Shown here: positions 37,618 through 45,391 of the stretch, one piece after another
Layout of the letters: every line of letters starts with the position of its first letter
Position numbering within the stretch: the stretch's first letter is position 1
From: Aquidulcibacter paucihalophilus
Lineage (GTDB): Bacteria > Pseudomonadota > Alphaproteobacteria > Caulobacterales > Caulobacteraceae
DNA: 64,000 nt
Assembly (NCBI GenBank): GCA_030285985.1
Contig: CP127384.1
Location: forward strand, 2,840,501 to 2,904,500
Direction: 5' to 3'
Notes under the pieces: generated by a model
Seen by the model: only the letters and a program-made list of their open reading frames with translations
What the model was told of the DNA's origin: nothing
Databases searched by the model: none
Translations under genes and position numbers: made by a program

Positions 37618-38394
37618 ATGATCAAGACCCTCTTCATCATCGCGGGCGCAGGCCTCGTCCTGTCCGCCGGCTCCCTCGCCGGAGCCGCCGCCCTGGGCGG
37701 TGCCGACCTCAGGCACAACGACTGGACCTGGTCCCTCGACGAGAACGACGTGGGCGGCGACAATTTCCGCATGCAGCGCGGGCCGGGCGAGCCTGACGTC
37801 ACCCGTACCCTGACCTGGGAAGGCGGCGACCGTCTGCAGATCGAGGTTCCCGGCGACGTCGTCTATGTCCAGGGTGCCAACCCTGGCGTGGTAGTCACGG
37901 GGCCGAAGGATCTCGCCGACCGCATCCGCATCGCCGGCGACCGCCTGACCCTCGATGACGACGACCGCAGCGAGCACGGCTACATCCGCTGGAGCGGCGA
38001 CGGCTTCCAGGTCTGGAGCGCCGGCGACCGCCTGAAGATCACGGTCACGGCCCCGTCCGTCACCAGCTTCGATGTGGTCAGCTCCTCGGACCTGACGATC
38101 CGCGACTACAACCAGCCCCGGCTGAACCTGATCCTGTCGGGGTCTGGCGACGTCACGGCCGGCGGAACGGCCCGCACGGTACAGATCGATGTCTCCGGCT
38201 CGGGCGACGTCGATCTGGCGGCCCTGACCACCGTCGACGCCGATGTGCAGGTTTCGGGCTCCGGCGACGTCCGGGTCGGCCCGACCGGCAAGGCCAGCGT
38301 GGACATCTCGGGCTCCGGCGACGTCGATCTGACGCGACGGGCGGCCGAGGTCAGCCGCAAACTCTCCGGCTCCGGCGACATCGAAGAGCGCTGA
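37618..38394 (+). CDS. GIN-domain adhesin-like exported protein (DUF2807)
   Basis: A 258-residue protein with a signal peptide (FIIAGAGLVLSAGSLAGAAAL). The C-terminal half (about 145-258) is a repetitive beta-solenoid of SGSGDV-type turns recurring about every 20 residues (LSGSGDVTAGG, VSGSGDVDLAA, VSGSGDVRVGP, ISGSGDVDLTR), typical of the DUF2807 GIN domain. The repeats also make the DNA repetitive. It is eleven bases after DUF1700 in the same operon. Confidence 0.87.
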   Translation: MIKTLFIIAGAGLVLSAGSLAGAAALGGADLRHNDWTWSLDENDVGGDNFRMQRGPGEPDVTRTLTWEGGDRLQIEVPGDVVYVQGANPGVVVTGPKDLADRIRIAGDRLTLDDDDRSEHGYIRWSGDGFQVWSAGDRLKITVTAPSVTSFDVVSSSDLTIRDYNQPRLNLILSGSGDVTAGGTARTVQIDVSGSGDVDLAALTTVDADVQVSGSGDVRVGPTGKASVDISGSGDVDLTRRAAEVSRKLSGSGDIEER

Positions 38395-38433
38395 CCCGGT
38401 GACGCGGGGACGGTCAGCCCCTACTTAGGCACC

Positions 38434-39864
38434 ATGACCGTCCCCGTATCCCTCCCCGCGATTCTCGATTCCGCCGATGTCGGCTCCGACGAGGCCCTGT
38501 CCGTCCTCCAGGAGGCCCTGACCGGTGCCGACGACGGCGAACTGTTCCTCGAACGGTCAGAGCTCGAATCACTGGTCTTCGACGACGGCCGGCTGAAGTC
38601 CGCCGCCTATGACGCCTCGGAAGGATTCGGCCTGCGGGTCGTGGCGGGCGAGACCGCCGGCTATGCCCACGCCAATGAGATCAGCGGCCCCGCGATCCGC
38701 CGCGCCGCCGACAGCGCCGGCCTCGCCCGCTCCGGTCATGCCGGCATCATCGCCGAGGCACCCCGCGCCACCAACCAGCAACTGTATTCGCCGGTCGATC
38801 CCCTCGCCTCCCCCGCCTTCTCTGACAAGATCGCCCTGCTGGCCGAGATCGACGCCTGGGCCCGGGCCCGTGATCCGCGTGTGGTCCAGGTCTCCGCCAG
38901 CATGGTCGGGGAGCGCCGCCATATCGAAATCCTGCGTGGCGACGGCCGGCGCGTCACCGACATCCGCCCGCTGGTCCGGCTGAACGTCTCGGTCACGGTC
39001 GAAAAGGACGGCCGGCGCGAGAGCGCCTCCTCCGGCGCCGGAGGCCGGGCCGGGTTCGAGACCTGGATCGCGCCGGATCGCTGGCAGTGGCAGGTCGACG
39101 AGGCCCTGCGTCAGGCCCTGGTCAATCTCGAGGCGGTCGACTGCCCCGCCGGCGAGATGGACGTGGTCCTCGGCGCCGGCTGGCCCGGTGTGCTGCTGCA
39201 CGAGGCCATCGGCCACGGCTTCGAGGGCGATTTCCACCGCAAGGGCTCGTCGGTCTTCACCGGCATGATGGGCAAGCGGGTCGCCGCGCCGGGCGTCACC
39301 GTCGTCGACGACGGCTCCATCGCGGGCCGTCGCGGCTCCCTGTCGGTCGATGACGAAGGCACCCCGACCTCGCGTACGGTCCTGATCGAGGATGGCATCA
39401 TGGTCGGGCTGATGCACGACCGGCTGTCGGCGCGTCAGCTGGGCGCGCTGGCCACCGGCAACGGCCGGCGCCAGTCCTTCGCCCACATGCCGATGCCGCG
39501 CATGACCAACACCTTCATGGAAGGCGGCAAGGACTCGCAGGCCGACATGATCGCCTCGACGAAGCGCGGCCTCTACGCCGCCAATTTCGGCGGCGGCCAA
39601 GTCGACATCACCAACGGCAAATTCGTCTTCCAGTGCACCGAGGCCTACCTCATCGAAGACGGGAAGATCACCGCGCCCGTGCGCGGCGCGACCCTGATCG
39701 GCGACGGGGCCACGGCCCTGCAGCACGTCCAGATGATCGGCGACGACTTCGCCTTCGATCCGGGCGTCGGCGTCTGCGGCAAGGGTGGTCAGGGCGTGCC
39801 GGTCGGCATCGGCCAGCCGTCGCTCAAGATCGCGGGGCTGACGGTGGGGGGAACGGCGGTCTGA
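38434..39864 (+). CDS. tldD: Metalloprotease TldD
   Basis: A 476-residue subunit of the TldD/TldE protease, which degrades unfolded peptides and processes modified peptides such as microcin or CcdA (family knowledge). The metal site is HEAIGHGFEGD, with HEAIGH at 256-261. Also visible: GEMDVVLGAGWPGVLLHE, the family C-terminal region TNGKFVFQCTEAYLIEDGKIT, and the final KGGQGVPVGIGQPSLKIAGLTVGG. TldE (PmbA) is not in this window. A TTAGGGCTTGGGG element follows. Confidence 0.95.
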   Translation: MTVPVSLPAILDSADVGSDEALSVLQEALTGADDGELFLERSELESLVFDDGRLKSAAYDASEGFGLRVVAGETAGYAHANEISGPAIRRAADSAGLARSGHAGIIAEAPRATNQQLYSPVDPLASPAFSDKIALLAEIDAWARARDPRVVQVSASMVGERRHIEILRGDGRRVTDIRPLVRLNVSVTVEKDGRRESASSGAGGRAGFETWIAPDRWQWQVDEALRQALVNLEAVDCPAGEMDVVLGAGWPGVLLHEAIGHGFEGDFHRKGSSVFTGMMGKRVAAPGVTVVDDGSIAGRRGSLSVDDEGTPTSRTVLIEDGIMVGLMHDRLSARQLGALATGNGRRQSFAHMPMPRMTNTFMEGGKDSQADMIASTKRGLYAANFGGGQVDITNGKFVFQCTEAYLIEDGKITAPVRGATLIGDGATALQHVQMIGDDFAFDPGVGVCGKGGQGVPVGIGQPSLKIAGLTVGGTAV

Positions 39865-39868
39865 GTGG

Positions 39869-39952
39869 TTAGGGCTTGGGGGAAGGATACGCGGGCGGCG
39901 CGCGCTGGCGCGGGCGGCTTCCGGCTCAATAAGCCCTAAGCCCCAGGCCCTA
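39869..39952. repeat. Second TTAGGGCTTGGGG inverted-repeat element
   Basis: Left arm TTAGGGCTTGGGGG at 39869-39882. The right side holds AAGCCCTAAGCCCCAGGCCCTA (39931-39952), two overlapping near-copies of the opposite arm. The centre differs from the element at 17627. It overlaps the stop codon of the TraB/GumN gene. Confidence 0.7.
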
Positions 39953-40909
39953 CTTCCACTCCGGCCCCACCACGTCGAACCCGCGCGCCACCAGTCCGTC
40001 CAGCACGCCGCCTTCTTCGGCCAGCAGACGGATCGGGGCGACGCCCATGGTCACGCCGGGCGAGATCATCGCGGTCTCGATGGCGGCCGCCCATTGCTGC
40101 CTCAGCTGCGGCGCGATCTCGGGGTCGCCCCACGGCCAGCACTGGTTCAGGGCCCGGTCGATCGGCGAGGCGACGACGTCGGCGACGCGCAGGGCGCGCC
40201 AGTCCTCGGCCCGGATGCGCGCGGCGTCCGGTCCCTGCTCCGCAGCTACGATGGCCGCCTCGACACAGGGTACATGGGCCGTCTGGGGGGCGGTGATGAG
40301 GCTTTCGACCAGTTCATCGCCGCGGACCGTGCCGACCGGCCGGACCGGAACGCGCGCACGGCGGGCAGCCCGGCGGATGACGTCCATCGCGTCATCCCCG
40401 GATCGGCCGGCCCGGTAGCCGGCCTTGTCCTGCATCAGCTGGAAGCCGACGAGCAGCAGGCTTTCGGTCCGCCAGTCCTGATTGCGCTCATCGGCCATGA
40501 TCGACTCCAGCCGCGCCTGGTATCCCGGCGTCAGATAGTCGGCCGTGGTCTGGCCCTGGGGCATCTGGCCGATGGTACGGGCCCGCCAGATTATCCGGAA
40601 TATGTCACTGACAGAGACCCGCCCTTCCGGCGGGGACAGGATCTGGTTCGAGCGCGCCGCAGCCTCCTCCAGGTCGTCGGGCCGCCAGGCCAGGTCGCGC
40701 GGAATGCCGGTGATGGCGCCGACGAGGATCAGGGTGCTGTCGCCCCGGGTCACGGTCCACATGGGTGCGCCCGACCGGCGGGCCTGGATCACGATGTCAT
40801 CCAGCTGGGCCACCGCCACAGGCTCGGGCGTCTGGGCTGCGGACAGCTCCGGAAGGCCTGCGCCGACGAGCAGAACAAGGGCCGAGACTGCGGCGGCGAT
40901 TTTTCTCAC
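39950..40909 (-). CDS. TraB/GumN family protein
   Basis: A 319-residue exported protein with an N-terminal signal (AAVSALVLLVGAGLPELSAAQ). The GumN-type domain is recognisable: APMWTVTRGDSTLILVGAITGIPRDLAWRPDDLEEAAARSNQIL. Members may act as Tiki/TraB-like metallo-peptidases, but here the catalytic GxH segment reads VGAIT, so activity is uncertain. It faces the receptor genes with divergent promoters in the 170-base gap. Confidence 0.82.
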   Translation of the reverse strand: MRKIAAAVSALVLLVGAGLPELSAAQTPEPVAVAQLDDIVIQARRSGAPMWTVTRGDSTLILVGAITGIPRDLAWRPDDLEEAAARSNQILSPPEGRVSVSDIFRIIWRARTIGQMPQGQTTADYLTPGYQARLESIMADERNQDWRTESLLLVGFQLMQDKAGYRAGRSGDDAMDVIRRAARRARVPVRPVGTVRGDELVESLITAPQTAHVPCVEAAIVAAEQGPDAARIRAEDWRALRVADVVASPIDRALNQCWPWGDPEIAPQLRQQWAAAIETAMISPGVTMGVAPIRLLAEEGGVLDGLVARGFDVVGPEWK

Positions 40910-40992
40910 GTCTATACCTGCTTCACTTCAATAGAGCCGAGTAATGCCACGCCCGTTTCAGGACACAAGCGTGACAACTCCGTAAGATGACT

Positions 40993-41024
40993 GCGATTTA
41001 ATCCACCTGTCCGTCTTGTAACTG
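40993..41024 (+). promoter_or_regulatory. Shared 32-bp box upstream of receptor 1
   Basis: GCGATTTAATCCACCTGTCC followed by GTCTTGTAACTG. The same box occurs at 43155-43186 before the paralogous receptor with 30 of 32 identities. It ends 55 bases before the ATG, while flanking sequence is not conserved. It is probably a common promoter or operator. Confidence 0.7.
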
Positions 41025-41079
41025 GAGAGCGGCGCGACAGGACGCCACACCTTCGTCACACGACGAGGGGAATCCTGCA

Positions 41080-43122
41080 ATGACGAAGACCATCCTGCTG
41101 GCGACGACGGCCATCCTGTTCGGCGCCGGCGCGGCCTCGGCCCAGACGCCCCCGCCGCCCGCACCCGCACCGCAGGCCGACTCGGCCCAGCAGGGCGTCC
41201 TGGTCTTCACCCCCGACTTCTTCGCCGACCAGCGCCCGAACACGGCGCTCGACATGGTCAGCCGGGTTCCGGGCTTCTCGGCCCAGGACGGCGACGGCTC
41301 GCGGGGCTTCGAAGGCGCAGTGGGCAACATCCTGATCAACGGCTCCCGACCCGCATCCAAGAACGACACCGGCTCCTCCGTTCTGTCGCGGACCCTCGTC
41401 GCCCAGGTCGAGCGCATCGAACTGATCCGGGGCGGGGCACCGGGCATCGACATGCAGGGCTATTCCGTCGTCGTGAACGTCATCACGCGGACCGAGGCCA
41501 GCACCGAACAGATCCTGACGGCCAATATGGCCTTCTTCGAAGGCGGCACCGATCGCGGCTTCGGCACCTACCAGTTCACGCGGCGCGACGGCGACCGGGT
41601 CTGGGGCTTCACCCTGTCCGACGGCGTGGGCATCGATGACTCCCACGGCGTCGGCCGGGTCGTCCGCCGCGATGCCAACGGCGTCGTCCTGCGCGACGAG
41701 GGCTATTACAGCGACCAGACCGGCGGCGGGCAGGCCGTGCGGGTCAATTTCGCCGACGCCTTCATGGGCGGCAAGATCGACCTCACCGCCCGCCTGGGCG
41801 TCAACGACTACAGTCAGTACAGCCTGCAGGACGGGCCGACGATCCTGCGCGACAACCGCTTCGCCGAAGAGGGCTCGAGCGGCGAGGTCGGCGCCGTCTT
41901 CACCCGCCCGATGGCGGAAGGCCTGACGTCGGAAACCCGGCTCATCCGCGAGTGGAACGACTTCGAGAACGCCTCAACCTCCCTGACGACGACGAATGGC
42001 ATCGCGGGCCCGGAGCAGCGTTTCTTCTCCGAAGGCAATGCGTCGGAAACGATCCTGCGGTCGCTGCTCCGCTGGGAGCGGTCGCCGGCCCTGACCCTGG
42101 AGGCGGGCGGCGAGGTCGCCTACAATATGCTGGAGATCGACCAGGCGCTCACCGACGGCGGGGTCGTCATTCCCCTGCCGTCCGACCAGATCATGGTCGA
42201 GGAGACGCGGGGCGAGCTGTTCGGCAAGGCGACCTGGCGCGTGCGGCCGGACCTGAACGTCGAGGGCGGGCTGCGGCTCGAGGCCTCGACCATCACCCAG
42301 TCCGGCGACGCCGATCAGGAGAAGAGTTTCTACTATGCCAAGCCGCGCGTGCAGCTGACCTGGACGCCACGCCCGCAGAACCAGGTCCGCTTCCGCTTCG
42401 AGCGCGACATCGGCCAGCTGGACTTCGGCGACTTCGCCGCCGGCGCGGACCTCGAGGACGAGCAGGTGTTCGGCGGCAATGTGAACCTCGAGCCCGAGGA
42501 ACGCTGGATCTCCGAACTCACCTATGAGCGCCGGTTCCTGGGCGATGGCATCCTCTCGGTCGGCTACCGCCACGACGAGATCATCGGCGTCATCGACCGC
42601 CTGCCCCTGCCGATGGGCCTGTCGGCCGTCGGCAACATCGGCGACGGGACGCTGGATCAGCTGGCCGTCAACTTCGTCCTGCCGCTGGACTGGACCGGGT
42701 TCTCGGGCGGGCAGTTCCTGTTCCGGAACACCTGGAACGACACCGCGGTCACCGACCCCACATCGGGCCAGGAGCGGCCGATCTCGGGTGTGCGGCCGTC
42801 CCAGCCGATCTTCGCCATCTCCCAGGACATCACCAGCTGGAAGATCAACTGGGCGGTGACCTACATCGAGAGCCTGCGCCAGTTCAACTATGCCCCGGAC
42901 CAGGTCTCGGGCTTCAGCGGCAGCGACTATTTCGAGGCCAATATCGAATACAAGCCGACGCCGACCCTCGCCATCCGCGCCCAGGTGAACGTCTGGAACG
43001 ACTTCCAGGTCGAACGGACGGTCTTCGCCGACCGGACGCTGGCGCGCCCCATCGCCTTCACCGAACTGCGCCCGTCGGACCCGCGCACCTTCTGGCAGAT
43101 CCGGGTGCGCAAGACGTTCTGA
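41080..43122 (+). CDS. TonB-dependent receptor, first of a tandem pair
   Basis: A 680-residue outer-membrane receptor with signal peptide (LLATTAILFGAGAASAQ) and a Pro-rich spacer PPPPAPAPQAD. The plug domain has ALDMVSRVPGFS, AVGNILINGSRPASKND and VERIELIRGGAPGIDMQGYSVVVN. The barrel ends in the expected terminal Phe (IRVRKTF). It is about 30 residues longer in the plug-barrel linker than minimal receptors. It shares most motifs, and the upstream box, with the next gene; the two look like an old duplication. Substrate unknown. Confidence 0.9.
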   Translation: MTKTILLATTAILFGAGAASAQTPPPPAPAPQADSAQQGVLVFTPDFFADQRPNTALDMVSRVPGFSAQDGDGSRGFEGAVGNILINGSRPASKNDTGSSVLSRTLVAQVERIELIRGGAPGIDMQGYSVVVNVITRTEASTEQILTANMAFFEGGTDRGFGTYQFTRRDGDRVWGFTLSDGVGIDDSHGVGRVVRRDANGVVLRDEGYYSDQTGGGQAVRVNFADAFMGGKIDLTARLGVNDYSQYSLQDGPTILRDNRFAEEGSSGEVGAVFTRPMAEGLTSETRLIREWNDFENASTSLTTTNGIAGPEQRFFSEGNASETILRSLLRWERSPALTLEAGGEVAYNMLEIDQALTDGGVVIPLPSDQIMVEETRGELFGKATWRVRPDLNVEGGLRLEASTITQSGDADQEKSFYYAKPRVQLTWTPRPQNQVRFRFERDIGQLDFGDFAAGADLEDEQVFGGNVNLEPEERWISELTYERRFLGDGILSVGYRHDEIIGVIDRLPLPMGLSAVGNIGDGTLDQLAVNFVLPLDWTGFSGGQFLFRNTWNDTAVTDPTSGQERPISGVRPSQPIFAISQDITSWKINWAVTYIESLRQFNYAPDQVSGFSGSDYFEANIEYKPTPTLAIRAQVNVWNDFQVERTVFADRTLARPIAFTELRPSDPRTFWQIRVRKTF

Positions 43123-43154
43123 GCAAGCGCCTCCGGATCGCCCGAAGTCTGACG

Positions 43155-43186
43155 GCGATTTAATCCACCTGTCCCGCTTGTAACTG
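43155..43186 (+). promoter_or_regulatory. Shared 32-bp box upstream of receptor 2
   Basis: GCGATTTAATCCACCTGTCC followed by CGCTTGTAACTG, ending 50 bases before the second receptor's ATG. See 40993-41024 for the other copy. Because it is duplicated with its gene, the second receptor is likely transcribed on its own. Confidence 0.7.
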
Positions 43187-43236
43187 TATGCGCCGCCGCT
43201 CGCCGGGCACCGTTCACCCGACAGGGAGAGGGACGT

Positions 43237-45285
43237 ATGACCAAGGCGATCTGGCTGGCCGGCGCGGCCGCATGTGCGTTGTTGGGCAGCCCGGCCTTCG
43301 CCCAGACCGCGGCCGGTGCCGGCACGCCGGTCGCCGACGCCGCAAGGCAGGGCGTGCTGGTCTTCGAGCCCGCCTTCTTCGCCGATGCCCGGCCCGACAC
43401 GGCGCTGGACATGATCGCCCGCCTGCCGGGCTTCGCCTTCGAGTCCGGCGACAGCGGCACGCGCGGACTGGCCGGCACGGCGGGCAACGTCCTGATCGAC
43501 GGCCGCCGTCCGTCGACCAAGAGCGACAACCTCGACCAGATCCTGCGCCGCATCTCGGCCGCGGGCGTGGCCCGCGTCGAACTGATCCGCGGCGGCGCGT
43601 CCGGCATCGACATGCAGGGCCGGTCCGTGGTCGCGAACGTCGTCCTGATCCGCACCGTCACGACCGAGCGGGTGGTCGAGACGAACACCTATGTCTATCC
43701 CGACGGCCACCTCGGCCCGGTGCTGTCGGCGCGATATTCGCGGCGCGAGGGCGACGACCAGATCGAGGGGTCGCTCAGCGGCTTCTCGGACCGCACCGAC
43801 GGCACCGGCGACGGCTTCCGCCGCCGGTACGATCCAGCCGGAAACCTGATCCAGGACGCCGATCTGGTGCTGTGGGACCGCATCCGGAACCTGCGCGCCA
43901 CCGGGGCTGTCCAGCGCCGGGCGGGCGGCGGGCTGCTGCGCGTCAACGGTCTGCTGGGCTGGTTCGGCAATGAGAACGCCCAGGACCTGCTGATCCGTTC
44001 GGGTGCCGGCGTCGACAGCTTCAACGACGAGGAATCGAACGACGTCAACAGCGAGCTGGGCGTCAACTGGACCCGCGACCTCGGCCCCCGGACGGGCCTC
44101 GAACTGACCGGTCTGCAGCGCTACTCGAGCGAGGACTACACCGGCGTCTCGGAAAGCAGCGGCGACAGCTCGACCTTCACCGCCGATTCAACCTCGGGCG
44201 AATCCATCGGCCGCGCCATCCTGCGCTTCCGCCCCAATGATCGCTGGTCGTTCGAGACCGGCGGCGAGGTCGCCTACAATTTCCTCGACAGCGCCACCGC
44301 CTATTCCGAAAACGGCGTGCCGATCCCGCTGCCGTCGTCCGCGGTCAAGGTCGAGGAACTGCGCGGCGAGGTCTTCGGCCAGGCGACCTGGCGGCCCGCG
44401 CCGACCCTGACCATCGAGGGCGGGCTGCGCGTCGAGGTGTCGGAGATCAGCCAGTCGGGTGACAGCGACCTGACCAAGTCCTTCGTCTATCCCAAGCCCC
44501 GCATCCAGGCGACCTGGACGCCCTGGACCGGCCACCAGTTCCGTTTCCGCGCCGAGCGCGAGGTGGGCCAGCTCGACTTCGGCGACTTCATCGCCTCGGC
44601 CGATATCGACATCGGCCAGGTCGAGGGCGGCAACCCCGATCTGGAGCCCGAGAAGTCGACCGTGATCGAGGCCATCTACGAGCGCCGCTTCTGGGGCGAG
44701 GGTGTGTTCGACGTCACCGTAAGCCATGCCGAGATCGAGGATGTGGTCGACGTCATCCCGCTCACGGGCGGTTTCGACGGCGTGGGCAATATCGGCGACG
44801 GCACAGCGGACTTCTTCCAGCTGCGCCTGACCCTGCCGACCGACCGGCTGGGCATCCCCAACGGGCGGTTCCAGACGCGCGGCAGCTGGTCCTCGACCTC
44901 GGTGCTCGATCCGGTCACGGGCGAGGAGCGGCGGTTCCAGGGCAATCAGGCCTTCGGCTGCGGCGTGTCCTTCAACCAGGATCTGGCGGGCGGACGCTGG
45001 TCCTGGGGCTTCGACCACGGCTGCAATGTCGACAAGGGCCGCGGCTTCCGGGTGCGCGAGGTGCGGGCCTTCTACGAAGAGCCGGGCGTCGGCGCCTTCG
45101 TGCAGTGGAAGCCGCAGGGCGACCTGACCGTCCGCGTCGACCTCGGCAACGCTACGGACCGGGCCCAGGGCTATGACCGCGAGATCTACTCGGGTCCCCG
45201 CGACACCGCCCCCCTGGCCTTCCGCGAGGTGCGCCGCACGCGGATGAGCCCCTGGCTGTTCGTCCAGATAAGAAAGACCTTCTGA
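43237..45285 (+). CDS. TonB-dependent receptor, second of a tandem pair
   Basis: A 682-residue paralog of the preceding receptor. Signal peptide (AAACALLGSPAFAQ), plug motifs ALDMIARLPGFAFESGD, AGNVLIDGRRPSTKSDN and VARVELIRGGASGIDMQGRSVVANV, barrel strands such as GFDGVGNIGDGTADFFQLRLT, and terminal Phe (VQIRKTF). The plugs are closely similar, but extracellular-loop regions differ, so substrates may differ. A strong bidirectional terminator follows. Confidence 0.9.
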   Translation: MTKAIWLAGAAACALLGSPAFAQTAAGAGTPVADAARQGVLVFEPAFFADARPDTALDMIARLPGFAFESGDSGTRGLAGTAGNVLIDGRRPSTKSDNLDQILRRISAAGVARVELIRGGASGIDMQGRSVVANVVLIRTVTTERVVETNTYVYPDGHLGPVLSARYSRREGDDQIEGSLSGFSDRTDGTGDGFRRRYDPAGNLIQDADLVLWDRIRNLRATGAVQRRAGGGLLRVNGLLGWFGNENAQDLLIRSGAGVDSFNDEESNDVNSELGVNWTRDLGPRTGLELTGLQRYSSEDYTGVSESSGDSSTFTADSTSGESIGRAILRFRPNDRWSFETGGEVAYNFLDSATAYSENGVPIPLPSSAVKVEELRGEVFGQATWRPAPTLTIEGGLRVEVSEISQSGDSDLTKSFVYPKPRIQATWTPWTGHQFRFRAEREVGQLDFGDFIASADIDIGQVEGGNPDLEPEKSTVIEAIYERRFWGEGVFDVTVSHAEIEDVVDVIPLTGGFDGVGNIGDGTADFFQLRLTLPTDRLGIPNGRFQTRGSWSSTSVLDPVTGEERRFQGNQAFGCGVSFNQDLAGGRWSWGFDHGCNVDKGRGFRVREVRAFYEEPGVGAFVQWKPQGDLTVRVDLGNATDRAQGYDREIYSGPRDTAPLAFREVRRTRMSPWLFVQIRKTF

Positions 45286-45340
45286 AGAAGGCGTCCCCAA
45301 CCCCCCGAAACTGACGGCGCGCCGACCCTCACGCGCCAAA

Positions 45341-45368
45341 AAGGGCGGAACCTTCCGGTTCCGCCCTT
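45341..45368. terminator. Bidirectional rho-independent terminator
   Basis: Perfect 10-bp stem GGGCGGAACC / GGTTCCGCCC with a TTCC loop. It has A residues on the left and TT then T-containing sequence on the right. It lies between the convergent receptor and POT transporter genes and should stop transcription from both sides. The five-A run on the left gives TTTTT in the minus-strand transcript. Confidence 0.85.
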
Positions 45369-45391
45369 CCTGTATTCAACCCTTGGCCGGA

